Assembly: GCA_001275005.1 (NCBI GenBank)
Contig: JWZX01002876.1
Coordinates: forward strand, 1 to 39,371
DNA from: Chrysochromulina tobinii
Lineage: Eukaryota; Haptophyta; Prymnesiales; Chrysochromulinaceae
Reading direction: 5' to 3'
DNA: 39,371 nucleotides
This document shows, one piece after another, positions 18,504 to 27,363 of this stretch. The position numbers and the translations under genes are program-made. Within the stretch, counting starts at the first letter, position 1; each line of letters starts with the position of its first letter. The notes beneath the pieces were generated by a model. The model was not told the DNA's origin. It saw nothing but the letters and a program-made list of their open reading frames with translations, and searched no databases.

Positions 18504-19418
18504 TCACGCGCCCAAGCCTAAATGTCGCAATCTTATTTCCGAAGGATCGAGCGGTCGCTTCTGCTTGGCCCTCTGAGTCTTGCGCGGTTTGGGCACATAC
18601 TCTCGCTGCGTCCTCTGCACTTTACGGTCCTTGCCGCCGCGCGCGGTAGCTCCTCGACCCGCCTTGCCGTAGGCCACCATAAGCGCGTTCGTGATCGCCG
18701 CCTGTTCCGCCACCCACGCGTCCTTATCAGCGGTATCGATGCGGAGCGGTTGCCCCTCGTCCGTCTCTCGAGGCCCTTCCAGCTCGCCCGCGGTGCCTCG
18801 CTGCTTACGCGGAGCTGGCGACACAGGCTGGACCAATTTTGATGCGCTCGCGTTCGCGGTCGCCTTGGTGCTCGAAGCGAAACGCACAGTCGACTCCCCT
18901 TTGTTGCGCTTCTTTTTGTGCTTAGTAGCAGCGCGTCCTACGGTGCCAGTGAGGATGCCGGGCGCCAGCGCGTCCGACATCGTGGTCGTCGGCTCGTCAT
19001 CCAAGGCTGCTTGCGCCGCCGCGGCGGCTGCGGCGGCTGCAGCCGCGCGCTCGGCCTTCCGAATCGCTAGGATCTCCGAAATGGTGGTCGGCTTGTGAGG
19101 TGGTAGCATGGGAGGAGTCGGCAGAGAGATAGGTAGCATGGGAGTCGGCAGAGAGATAGGTAGCAGGGGGGGAGTCGGCAGAGAGAGAGAGCTGTCCAGT
19201 ACGGGCGGTACGGCATCCGGTGGAAGGGATGAGCTGTTGGCATGCGAGACAAAGAGTGGGGCCTTGGGATTCCACGATGCGTACGATACGAAGAAAGACT
19301 GTGACGAGTTGGTTGGGCAACAATCATTCGCCGCCCTTGTTTCATGATGAGGGACCTGACTGGTACGCGCTGAAGAGGATGCGAAGAGCGGCTGGGCGTG
19401 CACCGCAACAGGCAGCAT
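18504..19418 (-). CDS. Unassigned basic, low-complexity protein
   Basis: This encodes 304 residues from ATG 19416-19418. It shows a Ser-rich N-terminal third, a short tandem repeat of LPTPPMLPIS-type units (about 76-102), a poly-Ala run beginning near 125, a Lys/Arg-rich patch (KHKKKRNKG) and a strongly basic C-terminus (YVPKPRKTQRAKQKRP). A moderately conserved-looking helix lies near DAWVAEQAAITNALMVAYGKAG. The basic tail suggests nucleic-acid binding or a nuclear or nucleolar location, but I do not recognise a family. It is divergent from the next gene, with 294 bp between start codons. Confidence 0.5.
   Translation of the reverse strand: MLPVAVHAQPLFASSSARTSQVPHHETRAANDCCPTNSSQSFFVSYASWNPKAPLFVSHANSSSLPPDAVPPVLDSSLSLPTPPLLPISLPTPMLPISLPTPPMLPPHKPTTISEILAIRKAERAAAAAAAAAAAQAALDDEPTTTMSDALAPGILTGTVGRAATKHKKKRNKGESTVRFASSTKATANASASKLVQPVSPAPRKQRGTAGELEGPRETDEGQPLRIDTADKDAWVAEQAAITNALMVAYGKAGRGATARGGKDRKVQRTQREYVPKPRKTQRAKQKRPLDPSEIRLRHLGLGA
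19114..19190. repeat. 27-30 bp tandem repeat inside a coding region
   Basis: Three units beginning GGAGTCGGCAGAGAG start at 19114, 19141 and 19171. They encode the LPTPP..LPIS repeat of the minus-strand protein and differ by whole codons (27 versus 30 bp). Confidence 0.85.
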
Positions 19419-19712
19419 ACCTCAGTCGACAGTGAAGGCCTCTCGACCACGGACAAGGCAAGTCAAGGAGAAAAAACTCGGCGACTCGTCAAACTTCTAG
19501 CTCCTGTGAAATTCGCATGTCCCAGTTGCGAAACGGATGTCTCGGCTTGGATTTCTACAAAAAAACAACATGCACAAAACCGAACGAAGCGCAAGCGCGC
19601 GCGCAATCCGGTTCAAGAATCGTTTTGAAACGGCACGAGTTTCTTTTTTGGGCGTGTTCCCACAAACAATCTGTTTCATGTCGAGCATCGGTCATTCTGC
19701 GAAGCCTTCGGA

Positions 19713-21014
19713 ATGGTGCTTATCGACTTAGGGTACGACGACTTCGCGGCAATGGTGCGCGCCCGCGAGGGTCGGAACGTGCCCGACTCCGAGCTGCAGC
19801 GCCGCTTTGCGAAACTCGACCTCGAGGCCGAGCGAGCAAACCAGCAGGCACAAGGTATGTCACATCCTGCCATCTCACATGGAGGGAGACCGAGGCGCCT
19901 CAATGCCAGTCGCTCGGCACCGGGGCTGCGCCTGCATAGCTTAGCCAGCAGCGAGGACGGTTTTGTCCCGTCGGCATCCTTGTCCCGGCCTATGCGCGGA
20001 GGGTTGGATGACGGCGTTTCGTCCTCGCTCCCGGTTACGCCTGCAACCTTCGCCAGTTCCGATCTGTCCTCTCCGACCAGGTCTCCAACAAGAGCTCAGC
20101 AGCGAGCGAGCGCGGAGAGAATGTCAAGCGCCCCCACGGGATCTCCCGAGCACGAGGTGGCGATGTGGCCATCCTTTGATCCACCGGGCTTTGCAGCGGA
20201 GGCTAGCTTTGAACAGCTGACGGGTAGCCATAACCAAGGTCTGCGCTCTCGGCCCGGCTCACGGGCATGCTCACGTCCCAGCAGCATGCAATCGAGGCAG
20301 CGTCGGCTTTTAGGCGAGATAGCCGCGCAAGAGAAGGACGTGTACGGCGGCTACGATCCTCGGCAGCTGCTCGCGGATGGCCGCTATGACGGTTTCATGA
20401 ATGTCGTCGTGGACGACTCCATCAAGCCTCAACGCAAGCTTTTGCCCACGACCGCCGTTTTCGCCAAGGGATTGCTTCCAGGGGGTCTGCCCGCACATCC
20501 AGTGGGCGGCCATAAGACGAGCGCGTCAACAATGCCCGAGCCAAGCACCGTGTTGCCCAGCGAACGCAAGGATTGGCCGCGCCCAGGGCGCCACCTGAAT
20601 TCGCACTACTATCGAAGCCGGACCCCTCGATTTACGCCGACCCGAACGTACTCTGGTCAAGACACGCGCAATTTCGTGGCCGATGACCCCTTTGATAAGT
20701 TTGCGCACAAGTACCAAGCGCGAACCAATTACTGGGTCGGTTTCCCGGAGCCGCCCCCCACGGGCGAGGAGGACGAAGACGAGCGCCTGGGCACACAGCC
20801 GCGCGAAACCTTCCACGCCGTCGCCGACTCGTTTCGAATTGGCACCATCGTCCGCCATCCACACAAGCAGCACGCTTCTTTTGTCTCCGAGGCCCCGCGC
20901 TTCACGCCCCCTAGGCAGCTCGAACCCTTCTACCGGCGCGAGGGAGCGCGCAGGCGGCAGGAGCATTTCCAGTCCGCGTCTGCGCGCAAGGCGTTCTGGG
21001 TCACCAACAGATGA
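19713..21014 (+). CDS. Unassigned protein with [S/R].[A/T]PRFTP repeats
   Basis: This encodes 433 residues from ATG 19713 to TGA. The start (LGYDDFAAMVRAREGRNVPDSELQRRFAKLD) resembles the lead-in to an EF-hand, though no calcium loop follows in frame. A strong donor-like CAAGGTATGT at about 19852 raises the possibility of an intron there, in which case some of residues 48-85 would not be coding. The middle is Ser/Pro/Arg-rich. The C-terminal third has two related stretches around RTPRFTPTRTY and EAPRFTPPRQLEPF, each followed by aromatic and basic residues, reminiscent of microtubule-associated repeats but not assignable. Function is unknown. The reading frame is clear. Confidence 0.6.
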   Translation: MVLIDLGYDDFAAMVRAREGRNVPDSELQRRFAKLDLEAERANQQAQGMSHPAISHGGRPRRLNASRSAPGLRLHSLASSEDGFVPSASLSRPMRGGLDDGVSSSLPVTPATFASSDLSSPTRSPTRAQQRASAERMSSAPTGSPEHEVAMWPSFDPPGFAAEASFEQLTGSHNQGLRSRPGSRACSRPSSMQSRQRRLLGEIAAQEKDVYGGYDPRQLLADGRYDGFMNVVVDDSIKPQRKLLPTTAVFAKGLLPGGLPAHPVGGHKTSASTMPEPSTVLPSERKDWPRPGRHLNSHYYRSRTPRFTPTRTYSGQDTRNFVADDPFDKFAHKYQARTNYWVGFPEPPPTGEEDEDERLGTQPRETFHAVADSFRIGTIVRHPHKQHASFVSEAPRFTPPRQLEPFYRREGARRRQEHFQSASARKAFWVTNR

Positions 21015-21790
21015 GGGGAGACTTGTTACTAGTTACTTGAAACCGCGCACTAATTGAGACCGAGGGCGAGTCTGCATGATTAAGCTGTGATTATCCCGAC
21101 GCAATCGGCCGCCAAGCTCCAGACGTGGTGCGGACTGCGGTCCGGAATTGCCGTATGTGGTCCGTCGGAACCGAGCGCCCGTGTGTCGGTCGAGGCGGCC
21201 TCGAGGGGCGTGCGAGTGCGGGCAGCGCCCGAGCCGAGCGGGTCCGGTCGCTTGGAGCGATCTCTTGGTCTCTCTCACCCTTTGTTCTGTTTATAATATT
21301 GACAGCTCATATTGACAGCTCTCGTTATCCTGCGGTTCGGAGACGCGCGTCGTCCGTACCGCGCGAGATACGCCCGAAGGTGGGTGTAGGGACTCGTGCT
21401 TTCGCTCGGCTCAGCTATTACCAAATACCCACACGTACCGCCCTAGCCCCTAGCCCGCGCGGATCCACATCGAAAAATATAATAGACCCGACTGCGTGGT
21501 GTGTTTCCGCGCGAATGAACTTTATAAGGCCGGTTGGTCGAATCCGCTATCGAAATTCCGGCCGGCTGCATCGCGGACCCACCGGACGGTCCGGGGACTC
21601 CTACACTACGGTCGGGTGTAGTACTCACTCATCGCTTGTTTTTTGGTACTGTGGTGTACAGTATAGTACAGCGTTGCAGCCGTGCTGGGGTCATACAGCG
21701 GCTGTGCAACACGAACGACCCCCAAGCTAACAAGGAATCGATTCAAGGCGAAGGCGGCTGTGTTCGCACCAATGGCCCGTAATTTGCCCC
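21015..21790. other. Intergenic region between convergent genes
   Basis: These 776 bases hold no supported gene. A 13-bp unit ATATTGACAGCTC is repeated exactly in tandem (21296-21308, 21309-21321). A short stem (CTACAC / GTGTAG) lies at 21601-21621. The right part is less GC-rich than the flanking genes. Confidence 0.5.
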
Positions 21791-24700
21791 TCAGCCCCAC
21801 GTAAAGGCAGGCGGCGCGTGAATGGTCGGATTGGCCGAGGGCGGCGGCATCGCGGGCGGCTTGGCGTAGGTCAGCGGACGGACCGGCGGGACGGTGTTCG
21901 GAACGGGCGTCGAGAGCAGCTGAGATGCATAAGCGGGCGGCGCCGAAGTCGATGCGAGCTGAGAGTAGGTTGGCGGCGAGGCATACGAGGCCGCCGCTGA
22001 CATCGTGTAGGCGGGTGGCGGCCGCGCGACGCCCGGTACAGTGACCCCCGGGACGGCCGAAGACACCATGCCGTACGAGGGCGGTGCCGCCGGCGTCGGC
22101 GCGGAGCCGTACCGTATCGCCGTCGTGGTTGCGGGTGGTGTTATCGCAGGCGTCGTGGTGCTCTTCGACTCTCGCATAGCCCAAGCGAGCTGCGCTTCCT
22201 CCGACGCTCCCTCCGCCGAGGCCGGAGAGTACGTGGGCGGCGGCGCCGGCGCCGAGTACGTGTACGGCGGCGGCGCGAAGCTTGTGGTGGTGGTGGTGGT
22301 CGCTGGCGGCGGGGGCTTGTGGGCACGTGGCGGTGGGTTTGCTAAAGGCACATGCGCCGGCGGCGGAGCGGCGGGCGAGTAGGAAGGGGGCGTTGAGCGT
22401 GGGGAGGTCGCCACCGGAGAGAATGCTGGCGAGAAGGCCGTTGGCACACGCGAGAGCGGCGCGCCAACCGGCGGAGGTGCTCGCTGTGTCGCCTCGGCCG
22501 CGCTCTGTGCCATGGCCCACGCCAGCTGCTCCTCCTCCGATGCTGAGGCCGAGGGCGGTGGCGGCGCCCTTGCGTTGACAGGCGAGGGCGAGCGCGGCGG
22601 CGCGCCCTGTTGCGACTGTGCCATGGCCCACGCCAGCTGCTCCTCCTCTGATGCTGAGGCCGAGGGCGGCGGCACGGGGCGCGCTTGATAGGGCGGTAGC
22701 GCCGCCGCAGGCGCCGCACGTGGCGGCGGCGGAGAGAACGTCGTTAGCTGAGGCGATGAGAATGTCGTTGGCGGCGGCGGTGAAAACGTCGTTGGTGGTG
22801 CAAAGCCGCGCGCGCTGCCCGGACTCTCGGCAAACATCGGGGGGGCGGCAAAGGGCGTTGCCTTCGCGGACAGCGAGGGCGGGGCGAGCGGCGGGGTGAG
22901 CGGCGGGGCGGTGGTCCGCATGGCGTTCGGGGCGCTCGACGGCGGCGCGGTGGGCGGCACGACTGGCGGAACGAGCGGCGCTGCAGGCTTTGGTGGGGTC
23001 ATCATTGGATGTACGACTGGCGGGGGCGCGGCGTATGCCGCCATCGACGTAGGCGGCTGAAAGGGCGGCGGCGGCGCGCCTACGTTTGGCGGCGCGCGGT
23101 GAGGAGCGGAGGCCACCATCGCCGACGGCGCGGGGTAGGCGGGCGAGGGCGTGGCAAGTGGGGGACGCGCCTCATCTTGCAGGTCACTCGTCCTTGCCCA
23201 TCTCGAAGCTGCGTATAGCGAGAGGGAAGGAGGCGGGAACCGGTCGAGCTCAAGCTGGTGCTCCGGCTCCTGCCTCTGGAGCTGCTGCTGCTGTGTCGCC
23301 TCGGCCGCGCTCTGTGCCATGGCCCACGCCAGCTGCTCCTCCTCCGATGCTGAGGCCGAGGGCGGTGGCGGCGCCCTTGCGTTTACAGGCGAGGGCGAGC
23401 GCGGCGGCGCGCCCTGTTGCGACTGTGCCATGGCCCACGCCAGCTGCTCCTCCTCTGACGGCACTTGAGAACCATCGGCGTCAACTGCCCGGGACGGCGT
23501 GGCCTCTGCTGCGGCTGTGCGCAGGGCACGAGTCATGGCCTCATCGGCCGGGAGCCTCGCAGGCGCATCAGGCGCCACGCCACGGAATGAGACGCGTTTC
23601 ACGGCCTGCTTTGGACGGCTGGCCTCGTGGCCGAGCAAGTCCTGAGTGAGCTGGCTGCTCGAGCATCCAAGGGAGCGCGACCACGTGCCGATGCGGGGGC
23701 TCCCATCTGGCGAGGTCGAGGGCGGCGCCTCCCCCTCCGCCCCCGGCGCGAGCGGCGGCGGCGGGCGGCCCGGAGGGGCGCCGAAGCTGGTAAAGGCTGT
23801 CGCCGTGGGCAGACCATCGACCTCGGCCTCGATGACCTCGGCCCACAGGGGCGACTTGGGCGATTCGAACTCGTCGTCCTCGGCCGCAGCCTCTGCGGCC
23901 GCAGCCTCGGCCGCGGCAGCCTTGGCGGCGGCGGCCTGTGCGGCAGCGGCCTGAGCGGCGGCCTGCGCGGCGGCCTCGTGAGCACGGCTCTCATCACGGC
24001 GCACATCGGCCTCCTCTTGAATGTGGAAGAGCAGCTCCGAGCGCTCGAGAGAGCGCGCGGCGGCAAGACCGGCCACGCGCGTTGAGAGCGCCTCGAGCGC
24101 CACCTCGACTTGGTCGTAGAAGGCGGCGCCCTGCGCTACCATGCCGTCGATCTCCTGAAAGGCGCCCACGACGGCGTCGAGTCGCTCGAGGTAGCGCTGG
24201 CGCTCGTCGATGGTAGGGTCGTCGACGCGCGCGCGGGTGAAGGCCTCGTTGGACGTGCGGAGCGCGCCGAGAAGTGACGCCTGCTGCGCCTCCTGATCGG
24301 ACAATCGTTCGGCGTACGGCATGAGCAGGGCGACGTGCGCGGCGATCACTTCCACATTCGAACCGCCGGCGCCGTCACCGCGATAGACAAGCGCATCGGT
24401 GATGGCCCGCTCGCCGAGCGCTCCGCCATCCTCGCACGCGGCGCGCGCCTCGCTCAGCGTCGCATCCATCGCCCTCGCCGTCGTCTCCAGCGACTGGAGC
24501 AGCGCGCGCACATCCTTGGCGCACGGCTCCTCCGCGAGGCTGACGGGCCTGCGCGGTACCTGCTCCGCGAGCACCTCGTACGGCAGCGCGAGCGGCTCGA
24601 GCGCGTCGGCTCGTGCCCCCAGCGCCGCATGGAGCGCGCCGTCGGCATGCCGCGCCGTCGCGAGCTTCTCCCGCAGCGACGAGAGCTCCTCCCGGGCATC

Positions 24701-26326
24701 CATATTGAGCTGGGCAGACGGGAGTGCATGCCATCGAGACCCATGGACGAGATGAAGCTGCCGATCCGCACCCTCCTCAACCTCTAGGGTGGCGTCGATG
24801 TGGTTGGCGAGCGATTCCATATCCTTGGCGCGGTCGGCGAGGTCGTCGATGGCCTCCCGCAGCCACCCGGCGCCGCCGCGCAGCGTCAAGGCATGAAGAG
24901 TCTCCGCGAGGGGCTTCGGGATGGCAGCGAGATGCTCATGAGCGGCGGCGTCGAGCGCATCGGGCAGGTCCATCTCGGCGAGATCCGCACTCGCGAGCTG
25001 CGCGGCGTCCTCGCGCCGCTCGCCCAGCGCGCGCAGGGCGTGGTCGCGCTGCGCTGTGAACACCGACACGTCCCCTAGCACTGCGAGGGGCACGAGTTTG
25101 TAGAACGGGTCACCGCGAGCGCTGCCGGCACTCGCGCTGCTGCCCACCTCGACGCCTTTGGCATATATGGGCGTGGGCGATCCGGGCCTGCTCGCGCCGC
25201 GCGAGGTGCCCGCCGTGCCGCCGCCCTCCGACCGGCCGTCGGCCCTCTGCTGCGGCCCGAGCTCTGCCGGATGGAGCTCGGTGAGCTTGGTCGGCTTCAC
25301 GATGGCCTTGGGCTCGACGGGCGGCAGGGCCTCAATCGAAGGGATGCGCTCATTGTAGACCTGCTCGTTCTCGCGCGCGGCCTTGGCGGTGGCCTTGGCG
25401 ATTGCCTCGTGCGCTTCCGCCTGTGCGAGGAGCACAGGCGGCGGCCCCTGCCGGTTGGCCGACTTGACCAGTGCGGTGAGTATCGCGGTGGCCCGGGAGA
25501 GGCGGCACACTTGCGAACCGTACTCGTGGGCGTTGGCGTGCTCGGCGGCGGCGTGGTACTGGGCCCACCCGCGGAAGAGGGTCGCCTGCCCCTCGAAGGT
25601 CGCCACCCACGTCGTGAGCTTCTGGCGCAGCTCAGCATGCTGCAAGCTCGCAGTCGCCTCCTCATAGAACGTACTCACCTGTGCTGCGAGCTTCGCCACC
25701 ACCGACGGCTTCACCTGGTCGAGCACGGCCTTCAAGTAGAAGCACTGCTGCGCCTGCGCGAGCATCAGGTCCCTCCACGCGCGCACCGCCCGCGGGTGCA
25801 GGTCCGTCGTCACCTCCGCACCGCGCTCGTGCTCGTCGCCCAGCGGCAAGAGCGCGGCGAGTGCCTCGAGTGCGCCCGCTGCCGACTGGAAGGAGGCGCA
25901 GGCGGCGCGCAGGCCCGAGGTGGTGGCGCGGTTCTCGAGCGAGGCGGCGTAGCTGAGCGCCGCCGCCAGGTTGAAGAGCACGCACGCGATCTCAAAGTTG
26001 AGCTCCGGTCGCGACGTCTTCTCGCTTGGCTTGAACGCATCCTTCCAAGTGAACGGCGCCCAGTCCTCCGCGTCCTCCACGACGGTGCCGAAGCGGATGC
26101 GCATGGCGCAGAGCAGCCGGTAGTAGCGCAGCAGCAGCTTCACCGACTCGGACGCATCCTCCTCTTTATGCTTCACCGCGCGCACCTTGTTGCGGAGCGC
26201 AGAGATCTCATTGTAGACTTCGCGGTGCTCCTCAGCCTGCTCAACCGAGTAGGCCATCTTGACGAAGCGGTACAGGCCATCGGTGATATTGGTGTTCTCG
26301 GTTGCCTTGAGCGGCAGGTGCAGCAT
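21791..26326 (-). CDS. BRO1-domain (ALIX/Bro1-like) protein with five ubiquitin-interacting motifs
   Basis: This encodes 1511 residues from ATG 26324-26326 to TGA 21791-21793. The start is chosen because MLHLPLKATENTN matches the usual BRO1 N-terminus; the frame extends 40 codons further to a TTG, which is rejected. Residues 1 to about 370 form a BRO1 domain (FNLAAALSYAA and AQAQQCFYLKAVLDQ segments). In ESCRT pathways this domain binds ESCRT-III/CHMP4. Residues about 440-780 look like the helical V domain that binds YPXL motifs and ubiquitin, followed by an Ala/Glu helix. The rest is Pro-rich, as in ALIX. Embedded in it are five motifs of the form EEEQLAWAMAQS (near 957, 994, 1225, 1263 and 1374), matching the ubiquitin-interacting-motif consensus (acidic cluster, Leu, Ala, Ser). 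UIMs are not part of the ALIX architecture I know. A ubiquitin-dependent sorting adaptor is inferred. Confidence 0.88.
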   Translation of the reverse strand: MLHLPLKATENTNITDGLYRFVKMAYSVEQAEEHREVYNEISALRNKVRAVKHKEEDASESVKLLLRYYRLLCAMRIRFGTVVEDAEDWAPFTWKDAFKPSEKTSRPELNFEIACVLFNLAAALSYAASLENRATTSGLRAACASFQSAAGALEALAALLPLGDEHERGAEVTTDLHPRAVRAWRDLMLAQAQQCFYLKAVLDQVKPSVVAKLAAQVSTFYEEATASLQHAELRQKLTTWVATFEGQATLFRGWAQYHAAAEHANAHEYGSQVCRLSRATAILTALVKSANRQGPPPVLLAQAEAHEAIAKATAKAARENEQVYNERIPSIEALPPVEPKAIVKPTKLTELHPAELGPQQRADGRSEGGGTAGTSRGASRPGSPTPIYAKGVEVGSSASAGSARGDPFYKLVPLAVLGDVSVFTAQRDHALRALGERREDAAQLASADLAEMDLPDALDAAAHEHLAAIPKPLAETLHALTLRGGAGWLREAIDDLADRAKDMESLANHIDATLEVEEGADRQLHLVHGSRWHALPSAQLNMDAREELSSLREKLATARHADGALHAALGARADALEPLALPYEVLAEQVPRRPVSLAEEPCAKDVRALLQSLETTARAMDATLSEARAACEDGGALGERAITDALVYRGDGAGGSNVEVIAAHVALLMPYAERLSDQEAQQASLLGALRTSNEAFTRARVDDPTIDERQRYLERLDAVVGAFQEIDGMVAQGAAFYDQVEVALEALSTRVAGLAAARSLERSELLFHIQEEADVRRDESRAHEAAAQAAAQAAAAQAAAAKAAAAEAAAAEAAAEDDEFESPKSPLWAEVIEAEVDGLPTATAFTSFGAPPGRPPPPLAPGAEGEAPPSTSPDGSPRIGTWSRSLGCSSSQLTQDLLGHEASRPKQAVKRVSFRGVAPDAPARLPADEAMTRALRTAAAEATPSRAVDADGSQVPSEEEQLAWAMAQSQQGAPPRSPSPVNARAPPPPSASASEEEQLAWAMAQSAAEATQQQQLQRQEPEHQLELDRFPPPSLSLYAASRWARTSDLQDEARPPLATPSPAYPAPSAMVASAPHRAPPNVGAPPPPFQPPTSMAAYAAPPPVVHPMMTPPKPAAPLVPPVVPPTAPPSSAPNAMRTTAPPLTPPLAPPSLSAKATPFAAPPMFAESPGSARGFAPPTTFSPPPPTTFSSPQLTTFSPPPPRAAPAAALPPYQARPVPPPSASASEEEQLAWAMAQSQQGAPPRSPSPVNARAPPPPSASASEEEQLAWAMAQSAAEATQRAPPPVGAPLSRVPTAFSPAFSPVATSPRSTPPSYSPAAPPPAHVPLANPPPRAHKPPPPATTTTTTSFAPPPYTYSAPAPPPTYSPASAEGASEEAQLAWAMRESKSTTTPAITPPATTTAIRYGSAPTPAAPPSYGMVSSAVPGVTVPGVARPPPAYTMSAAASYASPPTYSQLASTSAPPAYASQLLSTPVPNTVPPVRPLTYAKPPAMPPPSANPTIHAPPAFTWG
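22483..22651 (-). repeat. 169-bp duplicated UIM-encoding block, copy A
   Basis: This block matches 23290-23458 at all but one of 169 positions. The one difference (GCGTTGACA versus GCGTTTACA) is synonymous. Each copy encodes two UIMs joined by a Pro/Ser linker. Confidence 0.9.
23290..23458 (-). repeat. 169-bp duplicated UIM-encoding block, copy B
   Basis: This is the partner of 22483-22651 in the same orientation, 807 bp away (269 codons, in frame). It contributes the first two UIMs of the BRO1 protein. Confidence 0.9.
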
Positions 26327-26544
26327 CGCGCTTGCACGCCGAACACGCGTAAGGCTGCGAGCGCTCCTGGTTGGCGATGGATGGCGAGCACCAACTCGAG
26401 CACCCTCGGCCCCGACCTGGACAAACTTGTCGCACGTTTCACGCAAGTAAAATTATCTGGGGGCCCGTGTCTCGCCAGTGTCTCGCCGCGGCTCGCCTAT
26501 TGACTTGTCTTGTCTTGCAATCGGCCTCGCCCCCACGTCGGTGA
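26327..26544. promoter_or_regulatory. Divergent intergenic region, presumed bidirectional promoter
   Basis: 218 bases separate the start codons of the BRO1 gene (minus) and the MAP67-like gene (plus), so both promoters should lie here. GTCTCGCC is repeated around 26468-26486. No TATA box or known factor site is recognised. Confidence 0.4.
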
Positions 26545-27363
26545 ATGCAACGAGCTGCGTCGACCCTCGTCGGGCGCGCGGCCGCGTGTCATAGGCCGCT
26601 GGCTGCTGCGCTGGCCATGCGGCCACTCTCGTCCTCCTCGTCCTCCTCCTCCTCCCCCTCCTCCTCGACCGATGGGCGCACCCTCCTCGAGCGAGCGACG
26701 GACGCGGTGGGCATGTCGAGCAAGCGCACGAAGGTGGCGTCAGAAAAGATGAACTCTCAGCTGGCCAGCGGAGCGGGCTGGCGCGCCGCGCTCGAGGTCG
26801 GGCTTGTCGAGCAGCAGCGCCTCAAGCGGCAGGAAATGGTGTCCGAGCAGATCGAGCAGCTCGCGGAGATGCAGACGTACGGCTTCGACGACCTTTCGAA
26901 CCTCTTGAAGAGGTCGCTCCACGAGCTGGAGAACGGCATCACGCAGGTTCAGAAGGCGCGCCTCTTCGCGGACAAGATGAGCGGCGGCTCGATGCAGGAC
27001 ACCATCGACACGCAGAAGGCGACGGCGCAGCGCAAGCTCAGCATCCTCAACGAGCTCACGGTGCACGAGAAGCGGCAGCCGAAGCTGCTCGACCTCAAGG
27101 CACGGCGCGCGATTGCGACCAAGCTGGGCATCGACGTGAAGGCCGTTCACGAGATCCTTTTCGAGTACCAGCTGCAGCGCGCCCAGTGGTCCTTCGTGCG
27201 GCGCGAGCGGCTGCGCGGCCGGCCGGTGCCGAAGCGGAGCGCCGACCTCGAGTGGATGATGAAGATACGGCCCACGCGCGAGTTCATCCACGTGATGAAG
27301 GCGTACGAAGCGTACCGGCAAGGGCTCACAGACGAGCGCAACGCCAAGACTACCAAGCGGTAG
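26545..27363 (+). CDS. Mitochondrial SRP54/Ffh M-domain-like protein (MAP67-like)
   Basis: This encodes 272 residues from ATG 26545 to TAG 27361-27363. Residues 1-40 look like a mitochondrial presequence: Arg- and Ala-rich, no acidic residue, then a Ser run. Residues 160-220 or so follow the signature of the signal-peptide-binding M domain of SRP54/Ffh: KLSILNELTVHEKRQPKLLD, then ARRAIATKLGIDVKAVHEIL and a following helix. In Ffh the equivalent is the SMT..E..NP.ll..sRR.RIA.GSG....evn.ll segment. The GTPase (NG) domain is absent. Published work described such a stand-alone mitochondrial protein, MAP67, as a possible membrane-protein-targeting component, and this gene fits that description. 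The canonical RRxRIAxGSG core is altered (ARRAIATKLG), so 4.5S/SRP RNA binding is doubtful. It is the only protein of this kind seen here. Confidence 0.7.
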   Translation: MQRAASTLVGRAAACHRPLAAALAMRPLSSSSSSSSSPSSSTDGRTLLERATDAVGMSSKRTKVASEKMNSQLASGAGWRAALEVGLVEQQRLKRQEMVSEQIEQLAEMQTYGFDDLSNLLKRSLHELENGITQVQKARLFADKMSGGSMQDTIDTQKATAQRKLSILNELTVHEKRQPKLLDLKARRAIATKLGIDVKAVHEILFEYQLQRAQWSFVRRERLRGRPVPKRSADLEWMMKIRPTREFIHVMKAYEAYRQGLTDERNAKTTKR

